The notes: generated by a model not told the origin, from the letters alone. A DNA stretch of 64,000 bases from Bacillus glycinifermentans (GCF_001042475.2 NZ_LECW02000004.1:310001-374000), one strand, 5' to 3'. Shown: positions 8,982 through 18,153, counted from the stretch's first letter. Program-made: numbers and translations.

Positions 8982-9003
8982 TTTTCGCTCACCTTCAAAT
9001 TTT

Positions 9004-9022
9004 CCAGAATCATTACGATTTA
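9004..9022. promoter_or_regulatory. Probable Zur box of the znuC-znuB-zur operon
   Basis: The minus strand reads AAATCGTAATGATT followed by less conserved bases. The known B. subtilis Zur box is AAATCGTAAT-N-ATTACGATTT. The left half is perfect and the right half partial. It lies 22 bases before the TTG start of znuC. Confidence 0.75.
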
Positions 9023-9090
9023 GCAAACAAAAAGAAAATGGCAGCCAAATGCAGCAAACCATCTTCATCGTTTGACCAGTTCATTTTTAA

Positions 9091-9119
9091 ATTATACATA
9101 TAATCCTTAAAAAAGTAAA
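9091..9119 (-). promoter_or_regulatory. Probable promoter of the zinc uptake operon
   Basis: TTTACT (9114-9119), 17-nt spacer, TATAAT (9091-9096) on the minus strand, in the short gap between yqfU and znuC. It lies about 70 bases upstream of the Zur box, so the repressor may block elongation, or a second promoter nearer the box exists. Confidence 0.5.
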
Positions 9120-9126
9120 TGAAAGC

Positions 9127-10008
9127 CTAATGAATGGCGTTTTTAAACTTTCCGCCTCTTGTTTCGTGCGTATCCATAATCGTAATAAACGCGTTTTTGT
9201 CGATTTCAAATACGATTGACTTCAGCTTTGTGACTTCAAGTCTTGTCACCACGGCGTAGATCACTTCCGTATCTTCATCCGAATAGCCGCCTTTTCCTTT
9301 CAGCTTTGTCGTTCCCCGGCCGAGACGGTGCAAAAGTGCGTCGGAAATCTCCTCGTACTGATCTGACACAATGATGACCGCTTTCGTTTCGTCAAGCCCC
9401 TGAATGACGGCATCGATCGTCTTCATCGCGATGTAGTACGTCATGACCGAATACATCGCCTGCTCAAGGCCGAATATGAAAGCAGCCCACGCAAAAATAA
9501 AAACGTTGACGAACATGACGAATTCGCCTACTGAAAACGGGAGTTTTTTTGTGAACAATATCCCCAGTATTTCCGTTCCATCCATAGAACCGCCGTTACG
9601 AATAACAAGCCCTACGCCGAATCCGAGCAAAAGCCCTCCGAAAACGGCTGCCAAAATGGGCTGAGTCGTAACCCCTTCTACATGATGCAACATGGTTTCA
9701 ATTACTGATAAGCTGACAATCCCAATGATGGTGGAGATGAGAAACGTTTTTCCGATGTGCTTGTAGCCGGATATCATAAACGGAATGTTAAGAACCACGA
9801 CGAACAGCGCGAAGTTCAAATAAGGGTTGTCCTTGAAAATGTGATCCAAAATAAGCGAAATTCCGATGATGCCTCCGTCGATGATGTTGTTTGGTACTAA
9901 AAATAATTCAATGCTTAAGGCTGCACAGGCAGCACCGATGAGAATCATGATGACCCGAAACGACAGACGGACCAATGATTCCCTTTTATGTTGTTTTTTT
10001 GTTGCCAT
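9127..10008 (-). CDS. yqfU: YitT-family membrane protein YqfU
   Basis: 293-residue protein of the YitT (DUF161 plus DUF2179) family. Residues 1-190 hold about five to six membrane segments with the family motif [20 protein letters not shown] (in part) near 130-150. Residues 200-293 form a soluble domain with the ending [13 protein letters not shown], the DUF2179 hallmark. The function of the family is not settled. It lies upstream of the zinc operon on the same strand but has its own stop well before the operon promoter. Confidence 0.85.
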   Translation of the reverse strand: MATKKQHKRESLVRLSFRVIMILIGAACAALSIELFLVPNNIIDGGIIGISLILDHIFKDNPYLNFALFVVVLNIPFMISGYKHIGKTFLISTIIGIVSLSVIETMLHHVEGVTTQPILAAVFGGLLLGFGVGLVIRNGGSMDGTEILGILFTKKLPFSVGEFVMFVNVFIFAWAAFIFGLEQAMYSVMTYYIAMKTIDAVIQGLDETKAVIIVSDQYEEISDALLHRLGRGTTKLKGKGGYSDEDTEVIYAVVTRLEVTKLKSIVFEIDKNAFITIMDTHETRGGKFKNAIH

Positions 10009-10139
10009 GCTGTCTCTCCTTTTTATCTGAACTGGCCATATCTACTTCTTTTACTATCATATCATTTAACAGCGTGAAATAAAAAAATGACACATTTTTA
10101 ATTTTCCGCCATACATTATTTCAGAGGGGAGGAATGGGC

Positions 10140-10400
10140 GTGATTTTATTTCAGAAAATCGTATTGCAGCGCTTAAATCAGGTGACTGCCGATGAGGTGC
10201 TCAAATACGCAAAACAATACGGAATACATGTAACTAGAAAGCAAGCGCTCGAGGTGGAAAAGCTCGTAAACGGAAAAAACATTAACATTTTTAATGAAAA
10301 AGAACGGAACAAACTGCTCAGCCAGGTGGAAGCCGTAACTTCAAAAGAAGCCGTTCAGCTGCTCAACCGGCTGTTTGAACAGTATGTATCAAGGGGCTGA
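10140..10400 (+). CDS. yqfT: Small conserved protein YqfT (DUF2624)
   Basis: 86-residue soluble protein of unknown function, conserved next to nfo in Bacillus. It is predicted mostly helical (QRLNQVTADEVLKYAKQYG; NLLEVEKLV-type segments). I chose the GTG at 10140 because GGGGAGG is then 7 bases upstream; the ATG at 10134 is too close to that site. It is divergent from yqfU and converges on nfo with a shared terminator. Confidence 0.78.
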   Translation: MILFQKIVLQRLNQVTADEVLKYAKQYGIHVTRKQALEVEKLVNGKNINIFNEKERNKLLSQVEAVTSKEAVQLLNRLFEQYVSRG

Positions 10401-10412
10401 AAAAAGCCCCTT
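10391..10412. terminator. Bidirectional terminator between yqfT and nfo
   Basis: AAGGGGCT and AGCCCCTT pair around an A-rich loop; the yqfT stop codon TGA lies in the loop side of the stem. Confidence 0.8.
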
Positions 10413-10415
10413 GAA

Positions 10416-11309
10416 TTATTGCTGTTTGATTTTCTCCAACAGTTCAGCATCAAATTGTTTGTTCCTGAGCATTTCGATTTCAAAGCGGTATGGCGGCTTT
10501 TTGTTCTTCTTATCTTCCCCGACATAAGGCGTCTCAAGGATTTTCGGTATATCCTGAAGCTGATCGTGGTGGACGATATATTGAAGCGCATCAAAGCCGA
10601 TTTCCCCAAAGCCGATGTTTTCGTGGCGGTCTTTTCTCGCTCCTTTGACATTTTTGCTGTCGTTGATATGGAGCACTTTTAAACGGTCGATTCCGACGAT
10701 TTTGTCAAATTCGTTTAATACACCGTCAAAATCAGAGACGACATCATAGCCTGCATCATGGGTATGGCACGTATCAAAGCAGACCGATAAATGCTCGTTA
10801 TGGGTGACGCCGTCAATGATCTGGGCGAGCTCTTCAAATGTCCGGCCGCATTCAGATCCTTTGCCTGCCATCGTTTCCAAAGCGATCTGGACATCCTGTT
10901 CAGGATCGATGACTTCGTTCAGCCCCTCGATGATTTTTTTTATGCCTGTTTCCGCCCCGGCTCCGACGTGTGCCCCCGGATGAAGAACGATCTGCTTGGC
11001 TCCGATTGCCGCCGTCCTTTCGATTTCAGAACGGAGAAAATCGACGCCGAGCTCAAATGTCGCCGGATTCGTCGTGTTGGCAATATTGATGATATACGGC
11101 GCATGAACGACAATATCGCTGATTCCGTGCTCTTCCATGTGAGCCCTGCCTGCTTCAATATTCAAATCCTCGATTTTTTTCCTGCGTGTGTTTTGCGGAG
11201 CGCCCGTGTAAATCATAAACGTATTGGCTCCGTATGAGCTTGCTTCCTGGCTGGCCGCAAGCAGCATATGCTTTCCGCTCATTGAGACGTGAGAACCGAT
11301 TTTCAACAA
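10416..11309 (-). CDS. nfo: Endonuclease IV (AP endonuclease)
   Basis: 297-residue class II AP endonuclease of the Nfo TIM-barrel family. It cleaves DNA 5' to abasic sites in base excision repair and protects spore DNA. Family signatures are visible: [12 protein letters not shown] near residue 65, LHPGAHVG near 110, [10 protein letters not shown] near 145, [15 protein letters not shown] near 180 and LHINDSK near 215, which supply the three-metal centre. It lies 11 bases from cshB on the same strand, so the two are probably co-transcribed. Confidence 0.97.
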   Translation of the reverse strand: MLKIGSHVSMSGKHMLLAASQEASSYGANTFMIYTGAPQNTRRKKIEDLNIEAGRAHMEEHGISDIVVHAPYIINIANTTNPATFELGVDFLRSEIERTAAIGAKQIVLHPGAHVGAGAETGIKKIIEGLNEVIDPEQDVQIALETMAGKGSECGRTFEELAQIIDGVTHNEHLSVCFDTCHTHDAGYDVVSDFDGVLNEFDKIVGIDRLKVLHINDSKNVKGARKDRHENIGFGEIGFDALQYIVHHDQLQDIPKILETPYVGEDKKNKKPPYRFEIEMLRNKQFDAELLEKIKQQ

Positions 11310-11320
11310 AGCTGTTTCCC

Positions 11321-12640
11321 CTACTTTCCTTTTCTAAATTGCTTTCTCTTTTGCTGTCTTTTGATTTTATTGATTTCTGTTTTCATTTTTTTCTTGTAGC
11401 CCGGCTTGACTTTTTTCGGCTTTCTGATAAGCCGCTTGGCGATTTCATCCGTTTCATCCGGAGTCCGCTTGCGGTTTTGCCGGCGTTTTCTGTCATCAAT
11501 CTTTTTCCACTCGCCTTTTTCAAGCCTCATGTTTTCAAAAACAATCCCCATCTGTTCGAGCCTTGCGAGCGCATCTTCGTCAGAAGTATCATAAAACGTC
11601 ATAGCCGTTCCCGATGTACCGGCGCGCGCCGTCCGGCCGACACGGTGCACGTAAAAATCAAGATCTTCCGGCAGCTCATAGTTTATGACATGGCTGACGC
11701 CTTTTATATCGATGCCTCTTGCGGCCAAGTCTGTGGCGATGATATAGGTGAATTCAAGATCGCCGATCTGCTTCATCACTTTTTTGCGTTCTCTCGGCGT
11801 CAGACCGCCGTGAAGAAGCCCGACTTTCATTCCCTTATCGGCAAGAAACGCGGCGATTTCGTCAGCCGTCGTCTTCGTATTGGCAAAAACGATTGCCAAA
11901 TACGGATTTAAATGGGTCATAACCTCTAATAAAAGCTGATTTTTATCCCTGTGCCTCGACGGAATCAGGATGTGCTCTATTTTTTCTGCCGTGATATGCC
12001 GCGGTTCGACGTGCGCATACTTCGGATTTTCCATATACTTTTTCAAAAAAGGCTTCAGCTTTTCCGGGATCGTCGCGGAAAACACGAGCATCTGCAGGTT
12101 CTCAGGCATATTGGAGCCGATAAAATCGACATCTTCCAAAAACCCCATATCGAGCATTAAATCGGCCTCATCAATGACAAGCGCATCCGCTTTATGGACG
12201 TCAAGCGCCTGTTCCCTGATCAAATCGGCGATTCTGCCTGGCGTTCCGACAACAAGGTGGGGCTGCGTTTTTAATTTATCGATCGATTTTTGCTTATCCG
12301 TACCGCCGATAAAACATTTTGAGCGAATCGCTTCATCCGGTGCCGAAAACTTGGTGATTTTCAAAACTTCCTGATGAATCTGGTTCGCGAGCTCCCTTGT
12401 CGGCGCCGTAATCACGGCTTGAACAAATGTTTTGTCAGGATCGATTCGGCTTAGGATCGGCAGCAGATATGCATGGGTCTTACCCGTCCCCGTCTGAGAC
12501 TGCCCGATGGCACTCTCTCCTTTCAGCGCTGAAGGGATCAGCCTTTTTTGAATATCAGTCGGCTCGTAAAATCCCAATTGGTGAACAGCCTCTATGATAA
12601 ACGGCTTTAAATCGTACATGTCAAATTTCGTTTGCTTCAT
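11321..12640 (-). CDS. cshB: DEAD-box RNA helicase CshB
   Basis: 439-residue ATP-dependent RNA helicase. The Q motif is near residue 20, motif I is SQTGTGKT near 50, motif II is VIDEADL near 155, motif III is SAT near 190, then [10 protein letters not shown] near 320. The C-terminal 80 residues are very basic ([20 protein letters not shown]), suited to RNA binding. CshB is linked to ribosome assembly, mRNA folding and cold growth in B. subtilis. Downstream nfo follows after 11 bases. Confidence 0.93.
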   Translation of the reverse strand: MKQTKFDMYDLKPFIIEAVHQLGFYEPTDIQKRLIPSALKGESAIGQSQTGTGKTHAYLLPILSRIDPDKTFVQAVITAPTRELANQIHQEVLKITKFSAPDEAIRSKCFIGGTDKQKSIDKLKTQPHLVVGTPGRIADLIREQALDVHKADALVIDEADLMLDMGFLEDVDFIGSNMPENLQMLVFSATIPEKLKPFLKKYMENPKYAHVEPRHITAEKIEHILIPSRHRDKNQLLLEVMTHLNPYLAIVFANTKTTADEIAAFLADKGMKVGLLHGGLTPRERKKVMKQIGDLEFTYIIATDLAARGIDIKGVSHVINYELPEDLDFYVHRVGRTARAGTSGTAMTFYDTSDEDALARLEQMGIVFENMRLEKGEWKKIDDRKRRQNRKRTPDETDEIAKRLIRKPKKVKPGYKKKMKTEINKIKRQQKRKQFRKGK

Positions 12641-12896
12641 TTTCCCAACTCCTTCTTGGAAAGCGCCTATTTATAGCGTCCCAAGCTTTATCCTATATGG
12701 CTGAATTGTGCGCTTATGTATCCTTTTTTATGCCGCGCGGCTCAAAAAAAGGCTGGTATCATGTCCATCATTAAATTATAACTGATCCTGCGAAAAAAAA
12801 CCATCATCACCGCCGGAATCGGGCACGGGGGCAAAAGCACTTTATGAAGGACCTGCATATCCTACTTTAGAGAAGGATGTGAAAGGAGGTACAAGT

Positions 12897-13589
12897 ATGT
12901 TTCCACAACAGCCTATGAGAAGGCCTCCGGGGCTGCAAAGACCGAGCAGGCTGCTCACTCCCAGGAACATGGGCATGAGAATGGGGCCGGCCGCCGGGCA
13001 GCAAAAAGGACTCCAGCAGCTTTTTAATCCGATGGGCACAGCCCAGCAGGCCGGAGCACGCGGAGGCGGAGGAGGAATACAAGGATTTCTTTCCAGGTTT
13101 CTTCCCGGAGGATCGGCCGCTTCTGGGGGCAGCGGAGCAGGACTCGGCGGAACCGGAGCAGGACTTGGCGGAACGGGGAGCGGACTCGGCGGGCTCCAAG
13201 GACTTGCAAACCCGGCTTCTATCTCAAATATGCTCGGCAATGTGCAAAAAGTGCTTGGCGTGGCTCAGCAAGTGACGCCGATGATTCAGCAATACGGCCC
13301 CCTCGTACGCAACCTGCCGGGCATGGTCAAAATGTTCAGACAGCTGAACTCTGCCGACGATGAAACGAGCGAAAGCGAAGAAGAGCAAGAATCCGAATTA
13401 TCCGAATCGGAAAAAAGCGGAGAAGCCGGTAAAGCCGCTGAACAAAGCAAGAACTCCTCCAAACCGGAAAAATCGAAAAAACCGGAAAAATCAAAAGCGG
13501 AAAGGAGCGTTCAAAAATCAAGCCGGCCAGAATCTTCATCCTCAAAAAGAACAAACGGAGGAGCGTCAATCCCGAAACTGTATATATAA
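12897..13589 (+). CDS. yqfQ: VrrA/YqfQ-family protein with glycine-rich tandem repeats
   Basis: 230-residue low-complexity protein. Residues 1-60 are rich in Pro, Arg and Gly; residues 75-100 hold three seven-residue repeats of the form GAGLGGT; a more ordered middle part (SNMLGNVQKVLGVAQQ) follows; the tail is a charged Ser/Glu/Lys region with repeated KPEKSK units. This matches the VrrA/YqfQ family, named after a B. anthracis variable-repeat locus. The start at 12897 follows AAAGGAGGT. The family is unassigned in function, and a coat or surface role in spores is only a guess. It precedes ispH on the same strand. Confidence 0.82.
   Translation: MFPQQPMRRPPGLQRPSRLLTPRNMGMRMGPAAGQQKGLQQLFNPMGTAQQAGARGGGGGIQGFLSRFLPGGSAASGGSGAGLGGTGAGLGGTGSGLGGLQGLANPASISNMLGNVQKVLGVAQQVTPMIQQYGPLVRNLPGMVKMFRQLNSADDETSESEEEQESELSESEKSGEAGKAAEQSKNSSKPEKSKKPEKSKAERSVQKSSRPESSSSKRTNGGASIPKLYI
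13134..13196 (+). repeat. Three 21-bp tandem repeats inside yqfQ
   Basis: Units at 13134-13154, 13155-13175 and 13176-13196 follow GGA-GCA-GGA-CTY-GGC-GGA-ACS. Units one and two differ in two bases; unit three is more diverged. The in-frame unit length would keep the gene open if copy number changed. Confidence 0.85.
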
Positions 13590-13595
13590 CATTCT

Positions 13596-13624
13596 TTGAT
13601 ATCTCCTAAAGGATCAGATATAAT
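13596..13624 (+). promoter_or_regulatory. Probable SigA promoter upstream of ispH
   Basis: TTGATA (13596-13601), 17-nt spacer, TATAAT (13619-13624). Transcription would start near 13631, giving a leader of about 80 bases before ispH. Confidence 0.7.
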
Positions 13625-13650
13625 GAGGTCTATAGAGACTGTGAGAATAT

Positions 13651-13673
13651 AAGCCGTTTTTACGGCTTTTTAT
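13651..13673 (+). terminator. Terminator-like hairpin in the ispH leader
   Basis: AAGCCGT and ACGGCTT pair around TTTT and are followed by TTTAT. It may end yqfQ transcripts, but it also lies downstream of the promoter at 13596-13624, so it is inside the ispH leader. Confidence 0.65.
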
Positions 13674-13711
13674 CATGTCCGGCTCTTACTTCTTTTTAGG
13701 AGGACTACAGA

Positions 13712-14656
13712 ATGAACGTTATTAAAATTTCTCCGCGCGGCTACTGCTACGGTGTCGTTGACGCCATGGTGATCGCCAAAAACGCGGCTCTTGATAAAAG
13801 CCTGCCAAGACCCATCTATATTTTGGGAATGATTGTTCATAATAAACACGTAACAGACGCATTTGAAAAAGAAGGCATCTATACTTTGGACGGTCCGAAC
13901 CGGCTTGAGATTTTAAATAAGGTCGACAAGGGAACCGTTATATTCACCGCTCACGGCGTTTCGCCCGAAGTCCGGAGAGCGGCTGAGGAGAAAGGCCTTG
14001 TTGCCATTGATGCGACCTGTCCCGATGTGACAAAAACCCACGATTTAATCAGGGAAATGAAAGCGAAAGGCTACCATGTCATCTATGTTGGCAAAAAGGG
14101 CCATCCTGAACCGGAGGGCGCGGTCGGCGTTGCACCCGATATCGTTCACCTTGTCGAAACCGAAGAAGACGTCGAACGCCTGACCGTTGATGCAGACAAA
14201 TTGATCGTCACAAACCAGACAACCATGTCACAATGGGATGTCCACGACATTATGGAAAAAGTGAAAGAGAAATATCCTCATGTCGAATTCCACCAAGAAA
14301 TTTGCCTGGCGACCCAGGTTCGGCAGGAAGCGGTCTCTGAACAGGCGAAAAAAGCCGATTTGACCATCGTCGTCGGCGATCCAAAAAGCAACAATTCGAA
14401 CCGCCTTGCACAGGTCTCTGAGGAAATCGCCGGCACGAAAGCATACCGGATCGGAGACTTAAGCGAATTAAAGCTGGAATGGCTTGAAGGAGTGGATACG
14501 GTGGCCGTGACGGCGGGAGCGTCAACACCGACGCCGATTACAAAAGAAGTCATCCGCTTTTTAGAGCAATTTGATCATAATGATCCGTCCACATGGAAAA
14601 CCAGTCATGAAGTCCCGCTGCAAAAAATATTACCGAAAGTAAAGTCAAAAACCTGA
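13712..14656 (+). CDS. ispH: 4-hydroxy-3-methylbut-2-enyl diphosphate reductase
   Basis: 314-residue IspH (LytB), the last enzyme of the MEP pathway, which reduces HMBPP to IPP and DMAPP. The three cluster Cys residues are visible: Cys12 (PRGYCYGV), Cys103 (DATCPDV) and Cys198 (QEICLAT). TNQTTMS near 167 and [12 protein letters not shown] near the end are also family motifs. AGGAGG lies before the ATG. Its functional partner ispG lies 8 kb to the left. Confidence 0.97.
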   Translation: MNVIKISPRGYCYGVVDAMVIAKNAALDKSLPRPIYILGMIVHNKHVTDAFEKEGIYTLDGPNRLEILNKVDKGTVIFTAHGVSPEVRRAAEEKGLVAIDATCPDVTKTHDLIREMKAKGYHVIYVGKKGHPEPEGAVGVAPDIVHLVETEEDVERLTVDADKLIVTNQTTMSQWDVHDIMEKVKEKYPHVEFHQEICLATQVRQEAVSEQAKKADLTIVVGDPKSNNSNRLAQVSEEIAGTKAYRIGDLSELKLEWLEGVDTVAVTAGASTPTPITKEVIRFLEQFDHNDPSTWKTSHEVPLQKILPKVKSKT

Positions 14657-14678
14657 GGCCATCTGCCTCAGGTTTTTC
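14647..14678. terminator. Bidirectional terminator between ispH and yqfO
   Basis: CCTGAGGC and GCCTCAGG form an 8-bp stem flanked by A and T runs; both converging genes end on it. Confidence 0.9.
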
Positions 14679-15800
14679 TTATAGAAAGACAAACGGATTT
14701 GTATCGGTTTCTGAAGGGAAAATGCAGACCTCGTATTTTTTCTCTGCACACATTTCCGAAAGCTTTTGGGCGACGCCTTGTTTCATGATGTGCTCGGCGT
14801 AATGTCCGGGATCCACGACATTCAGGCCGAGCGCCATCGCATCATGTGCGGTATGGAAATAAAGGTCTCCTGTTACGTATACATCGGCACCCATCCGTTT
14901 TGCGGCGTAAATGTACTTGTTTCCGTCACCGCCGAGCACGGCTACTTTTTTCACTTTGGCATCGGGTTTTCCGACCATCCGCGCTCCATTCGCATGAAGC
15001 CTTTCCTTTACATGGCGCGCAAAATCAGCAAGCGTCATTTCCTCTTTCAGAGTGCCGATCCGCCCGAGCCCTTTTTGGAGCGGGTTTTGTTCGACCGGAT
15101 AAATGTCATAGGCGACTTCTTCATACGGATGAGCCTTCTTCATCGCCGTTAACACGGCCTTTTCAAGGCTTGACGGATAGACCGTCTCAATCCTGACCTC
15201 TTCAACCCGTTCAAGCTTACCGGATTGGCCGATAAACGGGTTTGCTTCTTCAAGCGGCCGGAAGCTGCCGACTCCTTCTGAGGAAAAAGCGCAATGGCTG
15301 TATGCCCCGATATGGCCGGCTCCCGCATTCCCAAGAGCCGTCCTGACTTGTTCTTCATAATCTTTCGGCACATAAACAGCAAGCTTTTTAAGCGGCTCTT
15401 CATATGTGGGAACAAGCACCTTTGTAGCCTCAAGACCCAGAGCTTCTGCCAGCATATCATTGACACCGCCGTCAGCCACGTCAAGGTTCGTATGGGCCGC
15501 ATAAACTGCAATATCATGTTTTATGCATTTTTCAATCAGTCTCCCGCCCGGCTGATCTGTCACGATATTCTTCAGCGGCCGAAAGACGGGAGGATGATGG
15601 GCGATAATCAAATCTACGTTTTTCGCAATCGCTTCATCCACGGTTTCTTCGAGTACGTCAAGGGTTACCATGACGTTTTTGACGTTTTTATTAAGCGTCC
15701 CGATCTGCAGGCCGATTTTATCTCCTTCAACGGCCAAAGACTTCGGGGAAAACTGTTCAAACAGTTGAATCATTTCTTGACCGTTCACCAATTTACCCAC
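14679..15800 (-). CDS. yqfO: Nif3-like protein YqfO (DUF34) with inserted domain
   Basis: 373-residue Nif3/DUF34 family protein. The N-terminal half has the metal-site motifs IIAHHPPVFRPL and AAHTNLDVADGG, and the C-terminal half DVYVTGDLYFHTAHDA and VDPGHYAEHI. A middle part (about residues 130-235, with KLAVYVPKDYEEQVR) is the PII-like insertion found in long Gram-positive members. Family members have been linked to metal-dependent hydrolysis (GTP cyclohydrolase I type 2 name), but the role is not settled. It overlaps trmK by 8 bases. Confidence 0.88.
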   Translation of the reverse strand: MGKLVNGQEMIQLFEQFSPKSLAVEGDKIGLQIGTLNKNVKNVMVTLDVLEETVDEAIAKNVDLIIAHHPPVFRPLKNIVTDQPGGRLIEKCIKHDIAVYAAHTNLDVADGGVNDMLAEALGLEATKVLVPTYEEPLKKLAVYVPKDYEEQVRTALGNAGAGHIGAYSHCAFSSEGVGSFRPLEEANPFIGQSGKLERVEEVRIETVYPSSLEKAVLTAMKKAHPYEEVAYDIYPVEQNPLQKGLGRIGTLKEEMTLADFARHVKERLHANGARMVGKPDAKVKKVAVLGGDGNKYIYAAKRMGADVYVTGDLYFHTAHDAMALGLNVVDPGHYAEHIMKQGVAQKLSEMCAEKKYEVCIFPSETDTNPFVFL

Positions 15801-16509
15801 GTTCTAAAACCTCCTTTAAAATTTCAATCCGCTCTGACAGCTCATCCAGTTTTTGCTGATTTTCCATGCTTGGGGCAGCACCTTTAATTTGCTGATGAAT
15901 GTTTTTCAGATGTTCAAGCTCTTGGGACCATTTTTTTATAAAAACGGCGCTTTTTTCTTTAGCTAAAAATGGACCAACAAGCACGCCGGCCTCAAAAGAA
16001 ATACCTTCGTATGCCGCATCCTTATCGCCGATTTCGGCTGCAAGAATCTCATAGTATTTCCCGTCTTCTTCAAGGATGTCTTCGCTTATAAGCGCATAGC
16101 CTTCCTTATGCAGCCACTCTCTAATATGGTAAGCGTGAATATTCGGCTGTAAAATCAAGCGTTCCCTGCCCGTCAGCTTTTCCTTTCCCGACTCCAGGAT
16201 GTGAGCAATGAGCGATCCCCCCATTCCGGCTACCGCAATCGCATTCACTTCGCCTTTTTGAATGACTTCAAGCCCGTCCCCTTTCCGCACTGAAATAAGC
16301 GAACTTAAATTTAATTTCTCAACCTGCTGTTTCGCAGAAAGAAAAGGTCCATCCGTAATTTCACCGGCGATCGCAGCGCTAGCAAGATCATTCAGCACAC
16401 AATAGCAGGGAAGATAAGCATGGTCAGACCCTATATCCGCCATCACTGCCCCTTTTGGTATGTATTCCGCTACAGTCTGCAGCCTTTTTGATAACTTCAT
16501 TTCATTCAC
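15793..16509 (-). CDS. trmK: tRNA (adenine-22-N1)-methyltransferase
   Basis: About 238-residue class I SAM methyltransferase (COG2384). The SAM loop is VMADIGSDHAYLP near residue 25, and AVAGMGGSLIAHIL near 95 carries the family motif. TrmK makes m1A22 in bacterial tRNAs. The C-terminal 60 residues look like a coiled coil. The frame is open to a GTG at 16518; I prefer the GTG at 16509 from the family start MNE-KLSKRLQ, but the ribosome binding site does not clearly decide. It overlaps yqfO downstream. Confidence 0.9.
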   Translation of the reverse strand: MNEMKLSKRLQTVAEYIPKGAVMADIGSDHAYLPCYCVLNDLASAAIAGEITDGPFLSAKQQVEKLNLSSLISVRKGDGLEVIQKGEVNAIAVAGMGGSLIAHILESGKEKLTGRERLILQPNIHAYHIREWLHKEGYALISEDILEEDGKYYEILAAEIGDKDAAYEGISFEAGVLVGPFLAKEKSAVFIKKWSQELEHLKNIHQQIKGAAPSMENQQKLDELSERIEILKEVLERG

Positions 16510-16587
16510 AATCATCACAACTTTTCTGATTCATTTTTCCTTTACTATCATATAAAAAAACGGGTTGGTTTCCAAGCTGATGCGAAT

Positions 16588-17313
16588 TTACTCAGCAAAT
16601 TTTTTATTTTCCTGATAATATTTTCTTAAAGCGTGTGTCTCAAGATCCGCCAGCCGAACGGGAATCGGCAGTCTGCTTTCTTGATTGACCAGGCTCATCG
16701 CAATTTGATAACTGCTTTCTAAATCAATGAAGTTTCCGCATGATAAAAAAACGGGTTTCACGCCTTGCCTCGTCCGTAAAGCCCGCCCGTAAACCTCACC
16801 GTCAATCACGATGTCTGTATAAGCGCCGACTCTATCGTCAGGCATCTCAAAGTCGGTTTGTTTGATTCTCAAGTAAGTCTTTGCAATACCGATAGTTGGT
16901 TTATTCAGAAAAAACGATGCGTGTGTCGCAATCCCCATATGGTTATGATGCAAATAACCGTTCCCGTCAAATAAAAAAACATCAGGTTCAGCCGCTAACT
17001 TTTTTGCCGCTTCAATGATAAGAGGCAGCTCCCTGAACGCAAGAAATCCCGGAACATACGGCACATTGATTTTCCCCACACTATGAACTTTTTCAATGAT
17101 ATTCCTGCCGTTAACATCCAACACTACTATACTGCAGACACCGACTGATTCGCCATCTTCTTCCCAATAAGCTAAATCGACACCTGCGCAGGTTTTTAAA
17201 GAATCGGCGGTTATCGATTTTGTTAACTGAATTTGGCTTTTAAGCTCCATTTGCAAATTTAAAAAAGCATCTTCATGATTCAAATGAAAATCGTGAATAT
17301 GGTTTACTTGCAT
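16588..17313 (-). CDS. nfi: Endonuclease V (deoxyinosine 3' endonuclease)
   Basis: 241-residue endonuclease V. It nicks DNA one base 3' of deoxyinosine in repair of deaminated adenine. Family motifs: CAGVDLAYW near residue 43 (catalytic Asp), PYVPGFLAFRELP near 85, FLFDGNGYLHHNHMGIATH near 113 and VKPVFLSCGNFIDLE near 185. In B. subtilis the same gene (ywqL) lies next to the ywqHIJK LXG-toxin locus, not next to trmK. Its presence beside immunity-like genes here suggests the whole block moved together. It is last in the minus-strand row. Confidence 0.92.
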   Translation of the reverse strand: MQVNHIHDFHLNHEDAFLNLQMELKSQIQLTKSITADSLKTCAGVDLAYWEEDGESVGVCSIVVLDVNGRNIIEKVHSVGKINVPYVPGFLAFRELPLIIEAAKKLAAEPDVFLFDGNGYLHHNHMGIATHASFFLNKPTIGIAKTYLRIKQTDFEMPDDRVGAYTDIVIDGEVYGRALRTRQGVKPVFLSCGNFIDLESSYQIAMSLVNQESRLPIPVRLADLETHALRKYYQENKKFAE

Positions 17314-17402
17314 GTTTTAAACGAACTCCCTTATATAATTTAAAAATTACTGTCTAGTTGATCCGTCCGGACATCACAAAGCAAAGGCTTCCTCATATAT
17401 AT

Positions 17403-17792
17403 TTATGTATCTAATAATCCGGGAGTGATCCTGTCAATTCTTGCCCATTCAAAAATACATTCAATCTGCATTTGATTAAGACATTTAATCTTAAATGAAT
17501 TTGCTTCTTCAGCCTCGTCTATTTCAAATTGATTGATTATATTGTCCGTACCAATATCTTTTATGTTTAAATTGCGCACGCCTATAAAAGACATTTCAAT
17601 ATAGATTACATCCCACTTATCCCAACGTTTTGGTTGATTCTCAACTTTCTCTTTTGTCATAAATCTAATCAATAAACAAGGACCGTCTCTTCTTAGTTCC
17701 ACATTCATTAATTCTGAACCGGTGAATTGAGGCATACCCCCAAATATGTTGGTCATTGCCCGGGGATTCATGAATTTTGCTTGGTTGATCAT
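17403..17792 (-). CDS. Imm50-family immunity protein
   Basis: 129-residue soluble protein. It matches the remembered Imm50 pattern: an N-terminal NIFGGMPQF, the core LRRDGPCLLIRF, a Trp-rich PKRWDKWDVIYIEMSFIGV, then a beta-rich end (FEWARIDRI). Imm50 proteins protect against polymorphic toxins. The ATG at 17792 lies 3 bases after the stop of a short open frame (17796-17894) that looks like the tail of a decayed toxin. GTGGAG serves as ribosome binding site. The cognate toxin is not intact here, so it is an orphan. Confidence 0.75.
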   Translation of the reverse strand: MINQAKFMNPRAMTNIFGGMPQFTGSELMNVELRRDGPCLLIRFMTKEKVENQPKRWDKWDVIYIEMSFIGVRNLNIKDIGTDNIINQFEIDEAEEANSFKIKCLNQMQIECIFEWARIDRITPGLLDT

Positions 17793-17795
17793 ATT

Positions 17796-18150
17796 TTAAA
17801 CTCCACGTTTTTCATTTCCTTTCACATTTGTTACCACATCAGGCATGTAATCGCTGGGACAATTTTGATATGGGATACTTTGACTTAGGAATGATTAAAT
17901 GCGCCTCGAAATATAAAGAACCTTGAACGCGCCGCTTTGGACATGAAAAGTCATCACATGTCGGCCAACTTCCAGCTGCTGAACAACTTTCTCTTTCCTT
18001 CTGTCACTTTTGCCTTCCCATCATCAGTTTGTCAAGCCAATGACGGGCTGAAAGGCCGAACATATACAGCTTTATCTACGGCATACATCGTCTTCAGGTT
18101 GACCTTTTGCCGGTGTTTCGGTTCAGCCGCTGGGCGGGAAAATTTCAGCT
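17796..18150 (-). pseudogene. Decayed coding remnant upstream of the Imm50 gene
   Basis: No intact gene, but the minus strand reads as broken protein. One frame gives VNLKTMYAVDKAVYVRPFS, an in-frame stop, then QTDDGKAKVTEGKRK. After a frame change it continues as LEVGRHVMTFHVQSGAFKV to a stop at 17895-17897, then in the same frame IPYQNCPSDYMPDVVTNVKG to a stop at 17796-17798. The product is not recognised; I infer the C-terminal part of a toxin whose immunity gene follows 3 bases later. Confidence 0.5.
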
Positions 18151-18153
18151 TAG

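Noticed and set aside
12842-13240. Long Pro-rich open frame on the minus strand opposite yqfQ
   Set aside because: It is the complement of the Gly-rich repeats of yqfQ, without a ribosome binding site.
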